Origin: Pleurocapsales cyanobacterium LEGE 06147
GTDB taxonomy: Bacteria; Cyanobacteriota; Cyanobacteriia; Cyanobacteriales; Xenococcaceae
Assembly: GCA_015207585.1 (NCBI GenBank)
Contig: JADEWQ010000018.1
Coordinates: 1-64,000 of the forward strand
DNA: 64,000 bases
Direction of reading: 5' to 3'
Shown: positions 17,706-24,749 of the stretch, piece after piece
How positions within the stretch are numbered: the first letter of the stretch is position 1
Layout of the letters: each line of letters opens with the position of its first letter
Notes under the pieces: generated by a model
Databases searched by the model: none
What the model was told of the DNA's origin: nothing
What the model saw: only the letters and a program-made list of their open reading frames with translations
Made by a program: the position numbers and the translations under genes

Positions 17706-18887
17706 CTAACCAACAATATTTCCTAAGCCTCTTACCAATCTTTCAATTCCTTCTGTAGCCGTTTTCGGTTCCAAGGCACCATAAGCTAATCTTAGGTAGC
17801 AGCCATGCTTCATGCCAAATGTACTTCCTGGAATTACTGCTACTTTGTAGTCTTCAATTAATCGTTTAACTAGGGTGAAATCATTTATTTCTGTTTTGAC
17901 TTTAAGAAAAAAATAAAACGCACCAGAGGATGAGGTAATAGTACATATATCTTTAATATTTTTGAGATAATTCAAGACAATTTCTCTGACAACAGTAATT
18001 CGAGATAAATATTTTTGGCAATAATTTTTTCCAATTTTTAATGCGCCTAAAGCAGCATATTGAGAAATAACCGGAGGGCAGATTACATTGGTATCTTGGA
18101 CTTTTTTTATTGGCATTAATAAACTCTGGGGAATTACCATATAGCCGATTCGCCAACTAGCGAAACCATAGGCTTTAGATAGGCTAAATAAAGAAATAGT
18201 ATGAGAATAACTGTTAGAAAAAGAGGCTGGGGAATAGTGTTTTACCCCGTTATAGGTGAAGTATTCATAAGCCTCATCGCTAATGTGATATATTCCTCTT
18301 TCTCGACAAAGTTGATTGACTTCTAATAAAGCCGCTCGCGAATAAACTGCGCCTGTGGGATTATTAGGAGAAATAGTAACTACTGCTTTAGTGTTATCGC
18401 TAATGGCTTTAGCCATTGCTTCGGGTTGTAATTGATAATTTGGGTCGGTTTCTACTAACACCGGACGGCAATTAGCCATGGTAATTGCCATTTCGTGATT
18501 GAAATAATAAGGCGTGTTGAGAATAATTTCGTCACCAACTGAAGTGATAGCCAAAATGGCATTTAAAAAAGCCATATTACTTCCAGCAGTGACAACAATG
18601 CAGTTTCGATCGTTAATTTCTATCTGATTTTCCGCTTCTAATTTAGATTTAATTGCTGCTAATAAAGAAGGAATTCCCTCAACAGACTGATACTTATGAT
18701 TTTCTGGATCGGCAAGAAATTGAGATAAAGAAGCGATCGCTTCGGTTGGCGGTGGATAGAAAACTACTCCCTGTCCCAAAGAAATCGTCCCTGGATTCTG
18801 GCGAATCAGTTCGCCAACGACAGGAATCAGAGGAGACTGTACTGCCTCCATACGGGAGTTTAATTTGGCTATTTTGGGTAAAGACAT
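17706..18887 (-). CDS. PLP-dependent aminotransferase, class I/II
   Basis: The 393-residue protein is a fold-type I aminotransferase. The motif SPNNPTGAVYS (about residue 175-185) and the PLP-lysine motif SLSKAYGFASWRIGY (about 235-249) are present, as is a C-terminal arginine region YLRLAYGALE for carboxylate binding. It should be cytoplasmic and transfer amino groups between an amino acid and 2-oxoglutarate. The exact substrate (aspartate, aromatic or other) cannot be set. The gene lies just upstream, on the other strand, of decayed toxin-antitoxin sequences. Confidence 0.9.
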   Translation of the reverse strand: MSLPKIAKLNSRMEAVQSPLIPVVGELIRQNPGTISLGQGVVFYPPPTEAIASLSQFLADPENHKYQSVEGIPSLLAAIKSKLEAENQIEINDRNCIVVTAGSNMAFLNAILAITSVGDEIILNTPYYFNHEMAITMANCRPVLVETDPNYQLQPEAMAKAISDNTKAVVTISPNNPTGAVYSRAALLEVNQLCRERGIYHISDEAYEYFTYNGVKHYSPASFSNSYSHTISLFSLSKAYGFASWRIGYMVIPQSLLMPIKKVQDTNVICPPVISQYAALGALKIGKNYCQKYLSRITVVREIVLNYLKNIKDICTITSSSGAFYFFLKVKTEINDFTLVKRLIEDYKVAVIPGSTFGMKHGCYLRLAYGALEPKTATEGIERLVRGLGNIVG

Positions 18888-18909
18888 CTAAATTTTAGGA
18901 GTAAGATCT

Positions 18910-19056
18910 ATGGATAAGGTTGGTAAACTAACTGTTTTCAATATTGGCGGGAATAAAGTGCGTCTGATTACAGCAATACACTATAACCGTAAGAAAATTT
19001 ATATTCGTGCTGTTTTAACCTATAGTGAGTACGATTTAAGTAAATGGAACGAATAA
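18910..19056 (+). pseudogene. N-terminally truncated HigB-type toxin
   Basis: A 48-codon frame encodes only the second half of a RelE-fold HigB toxin. The visible family text is FNIGGNKVRLITAIHYN and VLTYSEYDLS; the usual length is about 95 residues. The first half is not found in the preceding 20 bp, where the aminotransferase gene begins on the other strand. A broken antitoxin gene follows after 3 bp, which is the normal higBA order. It is probably inactive. Confidence 0.75.
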
Positions 19057-19059
19057 GCG

Positions 19060-19286
19060 ATGTCTACTATCAATATTGATGAAACAATAAAAGCTTGGTC
19101 TAATCTAAATGACACTTTTTTGTACCTCATACGGAAACAGAATATCAAAAGCTAGTTAGTTTACTTGATGATTTGATTGATGAAGTGGGAGAAGATGAAT
19201 CACATCCTTTAGCTTCTTTGATGGAAATTATTGGTTTATTGATTGAAACTTATGAATCAAAGAATGTACCAGAATTGGCATATTAA
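19060..19286 (+). pseudogene. Frameshifted HigA-type antitoxin
   Basis: The gene starts MSTINIDETIKAWSNLNDTF, but the frame then shifts at about 19120 and meets a stop. The remaining family-like text continues in another frame: PHTETEYQKLVSLLDDLIDE... ending ESKNVPELAY and TAA at 19284-19286. Both halves together resemble the N-terminal part of cyanobacterial antitoxins paired with HigB, but the DNA-binding HTH is lacking. It is a dead partner of the preceding toxin fragment. Confidence 0.7.
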
Positions 19287-19392
19287 AAAACTATACCAAT
19301 TGGAAAAAGTAATGAGAGAGTACAGGAGTCAGGAGTCAGAATTCAACAGCTAATAGCTTTTTTTGAACGAGCGAACTTTGAACTATTCTGCA

Positions 19393-20019
19393 ATGATTAA
19401 AAGCAGCGCGATCGCCATAAAAAATATTACTTATCCTATTGTAGAAACCTTCCACTCAATTCAAGGAGAGGGTGCTTGGACTGGGGTTAACGCCTTTTTT
19501 ATCCGGTTGGGAGGTTGTGATGTCCATTGTCCTTGGTGCGACACGAAGCAATCTTGGAACCCCAAGCATCATCCCCAAATTGCTTTAAAGGATATAGCCG
19601 AGGAAGCTAAAGCAGCCAATCCGGCGATTGTGGTAATCACCGGAGGCGAACCTCTAATGCACAATCTCGAACCCTTGACAAAGGAATTACATCAACTAGG
19701 ATTACGGGTTCATTTGGAAACTTCCGGCGCACATCCTTTTAGCGGAAACTTCGATTGGGTTACTTTTTCGCCTAAAAGATTTAAACCACCCCATCCTAGT
19801 ATTTATAACTGTGTTAATGAACTAAAGGTAGTAGTTGTCAATGAAGAAGATTTACAATGGGCAGAACAACAAGCTGCTTTAGTTCCCGAACAGACCTTAA
19901 AATATTTGCAACCGGAATGGAATACGCCCCAAAGTAAAGATTTAATCTTTGACTATGTCCTCAAACACCCTCAGTGGCGTATCAGTTTGCAAACTCATAA
20001 ATTATTAGAAGTTCGATGA
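19393..20019 (+). CDS. queE: 7-carboxy-7-deazaguanine synthase
   Basis: About 208 residues from the ATG at 19393; a TTG 30 bp earlier is possible but unneeded. This radical SAM enzyme makes 7-carboxy-7-deazaguanine from carboxytetrahydropterin in the queuosine pathway. The QueE-type cluster motif CDVHCPWC (CX3CX2C) is present within [16 protein letters not shown], preceded by the conserved [12 protein letters not shown]. The glycine-rich SAM region [11 protein letters not shown] follows. The stop codon overlaps the start of queC by four bases (ATGA), so the two are translationally coupled and act in consecutive steps. Confidence 0.95.
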   Translation: MIKSSAIAIKNITYPIVETFHSIQGEGAWTGVNAFFIRLGGCDVHCPWCDTKQSWNPKHHPQIALKDIAEEAKAANPAIVVITGGEPLMHNLEPLTKELHQLGLRVHLETSGAHPFSGNFDWVTFSPKRFKPPHPSIYNCVNELKVVVVNEEDLQWAEQQAALVPEQTLKYLQPEWNTPQSKDLIFDYVLKHPQWRISLQTHKLLEVR

Positions 20020-20723
20020 ACAAGCCAAAAGCAGTTGTTTTACTTTCTGGAGGTCTAGATTCGGCGACTACAGCCGCGATCGCCCTAAATGATGGTTATG
20101 AAGCGATCGCCCTCTCTTTCCGATACGGTCAACGTCACGAACGGGAATTAGAAGCAGCCGAACGGGTTGCCGAAGCTTTAGGCATTACGGAACACTATAC
20201 TATTGATGTTAATTTATCTCAATGGGGTGGTTCTGCCCTGACAGATCGATCTGTCGCTGTTCCGCAAGATGGAGTTCAACCAGATATCATCCCTGCTACT
20301 TACGTTCCCGGCAGAAATACCGTTTTTATCGCGATCGCTCTTTCTTTAGCAGAAGCAAAGGATGCAGAGGCGATTTATTTAGGAATCAATGCCGTAGATT
20401 ATTCTGGCTATCCCGATTGTCGTCCCGAATATTTGGCAGCTTATCAACAACTAGCCAATCTTTCCTCCAAGGTAGGGATAGAAGGAAAAGCACCTCAATT
20501 GATCGCACCCCTCGTCAGAGACTCTAAAGTAGAGATAGTCCATCGCGCCTTGGAATTAGGAGTTCCCATTGAAAAAACCTGGTCTTGTTACCAGGGTCAA
20601 ACAGAACCCTGCGGTTTGTGCGACTCTTGTAGGATACGCGATCGCGCTTTAATCGAAGCGGGAAGACCCGATTTAGCAACACCGGCGGGACGTAAATTAT
20701 ACGCCGAGGCGCTCGCTAGCTAA
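20016..20723 (+). CDS. queC: 7-cyano-7-deazaguanine (preQ0) synthase
   Basis: The 235-residue product has the PP-loop [11 protein letters not shown] near its N-terminus and the zinc-binding cysteine cluster [15 protein letters not shown] near residue 190-204, both diagnostic of QueC. It converts 7-carboxy-7-deazaguanine to preQ0 using ATP and ammonia. It overlaps queE by four bases, forming a tight two-gene operon. The other queuosine genes are not in the window. No DNA-modification (dpd) genes are nearby, so tRNA queuosine is the likely end product. Confidence 0.96.
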   Translation: MNKPKAVVLLSGGLDSATTAAIALNDGYEAIALSFRYGQRHERELEAAERVAEALGITEHYTIDVNLSQWGGSALTDRSVAVPQDGVQPDIIPATYVPGRNTVFIAIALSLAEAKDAEAIYLGINAVDYSGYPDCRPEYLAAYQQLANLSSKVGIEGKAPQLIAPLVRDSKVEIVHRALELGVPIEKTWSCYQGQTEPCGLCDSCRIRDRALIEAGRPDLATPAGRKLYAEALAS

Positions 20724-21151
20724 TTACCGTTCACATGTACTACTACTTCTCGCTGATGACTGCGCTGACGGTGTTCCCAAAGGTAAATCCCCTGCCACGT
20801 TCCCAATACTAATCTACCTCTGGCTATGGGGATTTGCTCGGAAGTATGAGTTAATGCCGAACGAATATGAGCCGGCATATCATCGGGTCCTTCAGCATTG
20901 TGAATATAACGCATGGGGTCTTCGGGAACTAACTTAGCAAAGAAATTTGATAAGTCTCTTAGTACATCGGGGTCGGCATTTTCCTGTATTACTAACGAGG
21001 CAGAAGTATGGCGGACAAAAACAGTACACAAACCCGTTTCTACCCCAGATTCGGACACTACTTGTTCTACCTGGGAGGTAATTTTGTGCAGAGATTTACC
21101 TGTAGTTTTGATACGCAGTGCTTTTTGATGATGTTTTATCATATTTAACAA
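20720..21151 (-). CDS. YjbQ/UPF0047 family protein (secondary thiamine-phosphate synthase type)
   Basis: The 143-residue protein carries the YjbQ family pattern, including [19 protein letters not shown] and the C-terminal [12 protein letters not shown]. Conserved His and Glu residues form the presumed active site. Family members show weak thiamine-phosphate synthase activity, and the physiological role is unsettled. The true start may be the second Met (MIKHHQK). The gene converges with queC, their stop codons overlapping by four bases. Confidence 0.88.
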   Translation of the reverse strand: MLNMIKHHQKALRIKTTGKSLHKITSQVEQVVSESGVETGLCTVFVRHTSASLVIQENADPDVLRDLSNFFAKLVPEDPMRYIHNAEGPDDMPAHIRSALTHTSEQIPIARGRLVLGTWQGIYLWEHRQRSHQREVVVHVNGN

Positions 21152-21152
21152 C

Positions 21153-21353
21153 TTAACTTATCGGCAGTGGCAAATAACCCCTCTGGAGATCGCGGCAGAT
21201 TTTACGAACGAGGAAGTCATTAATCTCACGATGACGGGGAATTGCTGAAGATTTTTGGGCAGCACGATTCACATAGATGGTCTGATTACCACCTTCTCGT
21301 AAAAACTCGCAATCATAGGCTTCGAGGTGGCGAATCAAATCTCTACGCTTCAT
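21153..21353 (-). CDS. hicA: HicA-type toxin, probably inactive
   Basis: The 66-residue protein matches HicA, an mRNA interferase with a dsRBD-like fold: MKRRDLIRHLEAYDCEF, then the active-site loop, then PRHREINDFLVRKICRDL. The catalytic histidine expected in the loop (GGNHTIY in close relatives from memory) is glutamine here (GGNQTIYV), which should abolish activity. The start codon overlaps the stop of the hicB remnant upstream, the usual hicBA coupling. The antitoxin gene is broken by a tnpB element, so loss of toxicity would be needed for survival. Confidence 0.85.
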   Translation of the reverse strand: MKRRDLIRHLEAYDCEFLREGGNQTIYVNRAAQKSSAIPRHREINDFLVRKICRDLQRGYLPLPIS

Positions 21354-21448
21354 GGAACAGAGAAAACCACAGATTCTCGAATCACTTCTTGTCCTTGGAT
21401 CTGCTCTTCTGCCAATACTCGATTAGCTTCCAGAAGTGACTTCTCCCG
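21350..21448 (-). pseudogene. hicB: 3' part of hicB, cut off by the tnpB insertion
   Basis: In frame up to the stop at 21350-21352 the DNA encodes LLEANRVLAEEQIQ then EVIRESVVFSVP, the typical C-terminus of a HicB antitoxin. The N-terminal half lies 1.3 kb upstream at 22781-22936. The piece has no start codon of its own. Confidence 0.8.
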
Positions 21449-22784
21449 ATGCTGACTCTACGAGTACAGCGCGGGCTTCTTAATATCGCTATTAAGATTT
21501 TCTGCCCCAATACGCCACTTATCTAGGCATTGCACCCCCGACAGCCCGACTTGGCAGACGATTTCTTTCCCCGCTAGTCCAGCGGTACTAGATAGAGGTT
21601 CCCATCCTCTTTGTAAAATCACTCTCGCACTTGCATGGTCACGACTTGTTGTATATGTACACTCAGGACAGATGTGAACTCTTTGGCTCAGTTCTTTCTT
21701 TCCTGTATGTGCATTACACTCTGGGCAAATCTGACTACTGTACCTGTGGTCAACAGTACAAAAGTACTTCCCTCGCTTCCAGCAAACCCACTTCAGCAAG
21801 TCTCGAAATTGTCCAAAACCTCCGTCGAGCATATGTTTGTCAAGAAATCCTTTAGCCGAGACACGAAAATCTATGTCCTCGACAAAGATCATGTCAGCTT
21901 GGTCACAGAGGAGGTGACTAGTTTGAAAGTGAAAATTCCGGCGAGAATTGGATATTTTATGGTGAAGACGTGCGACTTTAAGCTGTGCTTTCTCCCAGTT
22001 CTTAGATTTCTTTTTCTTACGGGAAGCTCGTCGTTGCAGCACTTTAAGCCTACTTTGCAAGTCCCGAAAGAATCTTGCGGGTTCAACACGGAAATTGTCG
22101 CTAGTTACCAAGAAAGATTCAACTCCGATATCGCAGCCGATACCTCTTCCAAAGGGCAACGGGTCGGGTACGGAAACATCGCTAGAAATAGTTACGATTG
22201 CATACCAAATAGTGCCTCTTGCTCTAGATACAATCCTTACTCCTTTTACCTTAAACCCTTCTGGAATAGGACGATGGCAGTTTATAACTACCTCACCTAT
22301 TTTGGGAAGCTTAATTATGTTTCCAAAGAGAGGATTATCAGCAAACTGCGGGAACAAGAAGGACTGGTATCTACCATATTTCTTGAATCGGGGAAAACCG
22401 TAACCACGGGCTTTAAAAGCTTCCCAGGTATTGTGCAGTCGCTTAACTACATCTTGAGTTACTTGGGAGTGGACATCTTTATAGTACGGATTGGTTTTCT
22501 TCCACTGGGTAAGTTGTCGCTTCTGTTCCAAGTAGCTAGGAAAAGGAATATCTGGCGACATTATATATTCCCGTTCCAGAGAGCAAGAGTACAAACTACA
22601 CTTTCTCGAATTAATCCAGTCTTTAATGTCGCGCAGACATCTGTTATAAAGTCGCCTACACGTCTCCAGCCAGCCAAGCATCTGTGCTTGTTGGTCGGCA
22701 GTTGGATAAATTCGATAGCGGTAGTTCATTGTTAGCATGAAGCAATTTTAGCACACAACATGAACCACGATAAAACTTATTTAG
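21449..22784 (-). mobile_element. IS200/IS605-group element with tnpB only (IS1341-like)
   Basis: The segment separates the two halves of hicB and holds a single tnpB gene without tnpA. Boundaries are approximate. The right end lies within about 10 bp after the tnpB stop, near the palindromic AGAAGTCACTTCT, and the left end within about 50 bp before its start codon. Such elements do not make terminal inverted repeats or target duplications, which fits. Confidence 0.75.
21458..22738 (-). CDS. tnpB: TnpB (OrfB) RNA-guided nuclease
   Basis: A full-length 426-residue TnpB. Three RuvC acidic residues are seen: D203 in GCDIGVESF, E287 in VEDIDF and D367 in SRDHASA. The zinc ribbon CPEC/CPEC is at 338-341 and 357-360. 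TnpB proteins are programmable DNA nucleases guided by an omegaRNA that usually overlaps the 3' end of the gene and the right end of the element, here about 21400-21600. All catalytic positions appear intact, so it may be active. A tnpA is missing, so movement would need a transposase in trans. Confidence 0.92.
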   Translation of the reverse strand: MLTMNYRYRIYPTADQQAQMLGWLETCRRLYNRCLRDIKDWINSRKCSLYSCSLEREYIMSPDIPFPSYLEQKRQLTQWKKTNPYYKDVHSQVTQDVVKRLHNTWEAFKARGYGFPRFKKYGRYQSFLFPQFADNPLFGNIIKLPKIGEVVINCHRPIPEGFKVKGVRIVSRARGTIWYAIVTISSDVSVPDPLPFGRGIGCDIGVESFLVTSDNFRVEPARFFRDLQSRLKVLQRRASRKKKKSKNWEKAQLKVARLHHKISNSRRNFHFQTSHLLCDQADMIFVEDIDFRVSAKGFLDKHMLDGGFGQFRDLLKWVCWKRGKYFCTVDHRYSSQICPECNAHTGKKELSQRVHICPECTYTTSRDHASARVILQRGWEPLSSTAGLAGKEIVCQVGLSGVQCLDKWRIGAENLNSDIKKPALYS

Positions 22785-22936
22785 ATACCCAGCCTCTCAT
22801 GAATGCCAGATTCAGCTAAATTTACTCTAGCCTCCTCCAAAGTATCCCCTTGGGTATTGGCTCCAGGTAATTCTTCGACCAAGCCAATATAACCTTCGGG
22901 AACTCTCTGGAAAACCTTAGTTATTTTGAGCTGCAC
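22781..22936 (-). pseudogene. hicB: 5' part of hicB antitoxin gene
   Basis: From a GTG at 22936 the frame reads VQLKITKVFQRVPEGYIGLV, then ELPGANTQGDTLEEARVNLAE, a clear HicB N-terminal domain. It then runs into transposon sequence and stops at 22781. The C-terminal half is at 21350-21448. The HicB product, which normally neutralises HicA and represses the operon, cannot be made whole. Confidence 0.82.
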
Positions 22937-23303
22937 GATCTACCTCAAAACTCTTATAACATTGTCGCTACAAAATAACTCTGGAGCAAGGTCATTGGTA
23001 ACGAGCGTCATTGAGTAAAGCTTGTAGATTGGATTGACCTAAGAAACCTAACACTTGTCGCTATCTTCAAGCAGATTGCCATAATATCGAGTACAACGCA
23101 AGTCGATAAGGATTCAGATTTAGAAAAGAGGTATTAGGTGAGAATTTATAACCTAAAACTTCATACCCGATCGCTGTATTTATTTCCTTATACTTTGAAG
23201 GAAGTAGTAGAAATACCCAAGCTCATCGCTTTGTAATTAATTAGCCTGGATCTAGATAAACTATCTTTTTTTATTTAATCCTTACTAAGTAAAATTATTA
23301 CTT
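22937..23303. other. Intergenic region, no gene recognised
   Basis: About 370 bp of AT-rich DNA that should carry the hicB promoter on the reverse strand and the promoter of the Mrr-ParA gene on the forward strand. A reverse-strand stretch at about 23040-23110 looks protein-like in places but has stops and matches nothing I know. Confidence 0.35.
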
Positions 23304-24461
23304 ATGAACTCCTTAATCGAACCGGATTATATTCATGACTATCAGCATTTTGAACAGTACGTCGCAAAGCTTTTTAGTAAAGCAGGTTGGATAGTAGAAA
23401 CGGCGAAAAATAATCAACCCGGATATGATTTGATAGTTAAAAAAGATAAACAGGTTGCTGCCGTTCAAGTTAAATGGCTAAAAAGTAATGTTGCAGCCCC
23501 TCAGCTTTTAAAATTTGCCGATCTCTTAGATAGTGAGGAAGGAAAAAAATTTGATTTTGGTTTTTTTGTTACTACTAAAGGTTTTGGCAATCCAGCAAAG
23601 GCTTTAATCAAAGCATGGGACAAAGATACAAAAGTTTTTTGTGGTGTGGCTTCGGAAAGTGAAATTATTTGGCTCTCGGATAGACCACAAAAAAAATCAA
23701 CAAAAGATATTATTTATAACAATAATAAAGTTTATTTCGGCATTTTTACTTGCAAAGGTGGTGTAGGTAAAACTACCATAGCTGCTCATCTAGCAGGTGC
23801 TTTTGTCTTGCAAGAATTTAATGTAGCTCTGGTAGATCTAGATCCAGAACAAAATTTACATAAATTAGTAGGAGATGGAATTTTTGTTCCCAATTTTAGA
23901 GGTGGTGTCGGGCATAGTATAGAAGTTTTTAACGATCGGGACTGGGATGAAAATGCAGCTAAAGATTGCAAAATTGTAATCTGTGATTGTTCTCCTGCTG
24001 TTGAACGCAATCCCCAAGAATTAATGAAAAAATTTGACTATTGTATTATTCCCACAACTTTAAATCCCTTGGGTATAAATAAACATGGCAAAGTTATCCA
24101 AGATACTGTTAACAAAATCCGCGAATTCAATCAAAAAGCTCATCTGTTTGTAGTAATTAATAACTATAAAAAAATTAATGCGGTCAAGAGGATGGAAATT
24201 CTAAGGCGAGCTTATTTGGATGCTTATCAAGAAATTAAACAAACAGATGATAAATTTCACTGTATCGATCCAGAAAAAGCCTGCATTCGTGCTAGCGACC
24301 AACTCTATTACTGGGGAATTCACTTACTAGAAAATCCAGAAGAGCCACGTAGCGAATTAGCTTTTGAGCTTGTAGGAGGAAGATGTTATCCACGGGATGA
24401 TTTTATTAATTTAGCCGATTATATTGAAACCGAAGCAGGGTTAGGTGTTTTGAGAACTTAG
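23304..24461 (+). CDS. Mrr-like restriction endonuclease fused to ParA-type ATPase
   Basis: The 385-residue protein has two clear parts. Residues 8-125 match the Mrr/restriction endonuclease PD-(D/E)XK fold: FEQYVAKLF with E17, then GYDLIV with D42, then QVKW with Q55 and K57. Residues 143-385 form a ParA/MinD deviant-Walker ATPase: KGGVGKTT at 151-158, the A' box VALVDLDPEQN at 174-184, and Walker B VICDC with D228. No ParB-like gene, centromere-like repeat or methylase lies beside it. The fusion suggests nucleotide-controlled DNA binding or cleavage, perhaps in plasmid or phage defence. That role is inferred. It lies among broken toxin-antitoxin genes, which fits an accessory locus. Confidence 0.85.
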   Translation: MNSLIEPDYIHDYQHFEQYVAKLFSKAGWIVETAKNNQPGYDLIVKKDKQVAAVQVKWLKSNVAAPQLLKFADLLDSEEGKKFDFGFFVTTKGFGNPAKALIKAWDKDTKVFCGVASESEIIWLSDRPQKKSTKDIIYNNNKVYFGIFTCKGGVGKTTIAAHLAGAFVLQEFNVALVDLDPEQNLHKLVGDGIFVPNFRGGVGHSIEVFNDRDWDENAAKDCKIVICDCSPAVERNPQELMKKFDYCIIPTTLNPLGINKHGKVIQDTVNKIREFNQKAHLFVVINNYKKINAVKRMEILRRAYLDAYQEIKQTDDKFHCIDPEKACIRASDQLYYWGIHLLENPEEPRSELAFELVGGRCYPRDDFINLADYIETEAGLGVLRT

Positions 24462-24749
24462 CATTGTGCATTTTGAATTGTTTAACAAGAGCAATCGAGC
24501 CCGTGGGTTGTATCCTCTTCTTGACCGAACTTAGCTATGATAGGCATATTTAAGCGATCGCAGGCTAAAAATTACTGTTGAAGAAATCCAGCGAGACTCT
24601 TGGAAATATCTACACCAAGTTGAAGCAGGTGAAAGTTTTGCCGTGTCAGTCGATGCGCGAATTTGGGATTGATTTAATCTCCGTGTTTGGCATCCCCATC
24701 TCCCCGTCGCCACGTCTCTTGAGTACGGGCAAATATTAAGCGTGACAGC
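24462..24749. other. Intergenic region with antitoxin remnant and repeat
   Basis: Apart from the Phd-like remnant at 24565-24672, this gap ends with CCCATCTCCCCGTCGCC, the complement of the GGGGAGACGG-type repeat. No full gene is present. Confidence 0.5.
24565..24672 (+). pseudogene. Remnant of a Phd/YefM-like antitoxin
   Basis: A 35-codon stretch reads LKITVEEIQRDSWKYLHQVE, then AGESFAV and a stop. It resembles the start of cyanobacterial Phd-type antitoxins that neutralise VapC/Doc-like toxins. A start codon and the C-terminal half are missing, and no toxin gene follows. Confidence 0.55.

Noticed and set aside
21635-22735. Long 366-residue forward-strand frame
   Set aside because: It lies wholly opposite the intact tnpB gene and has no family-like sequence, so it is a shadow.
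23040-23110. Possible protein fragment upstream of the Mrr-ParA gene
   Set aside because: Stops interrupt it and I could not connect it with any family.
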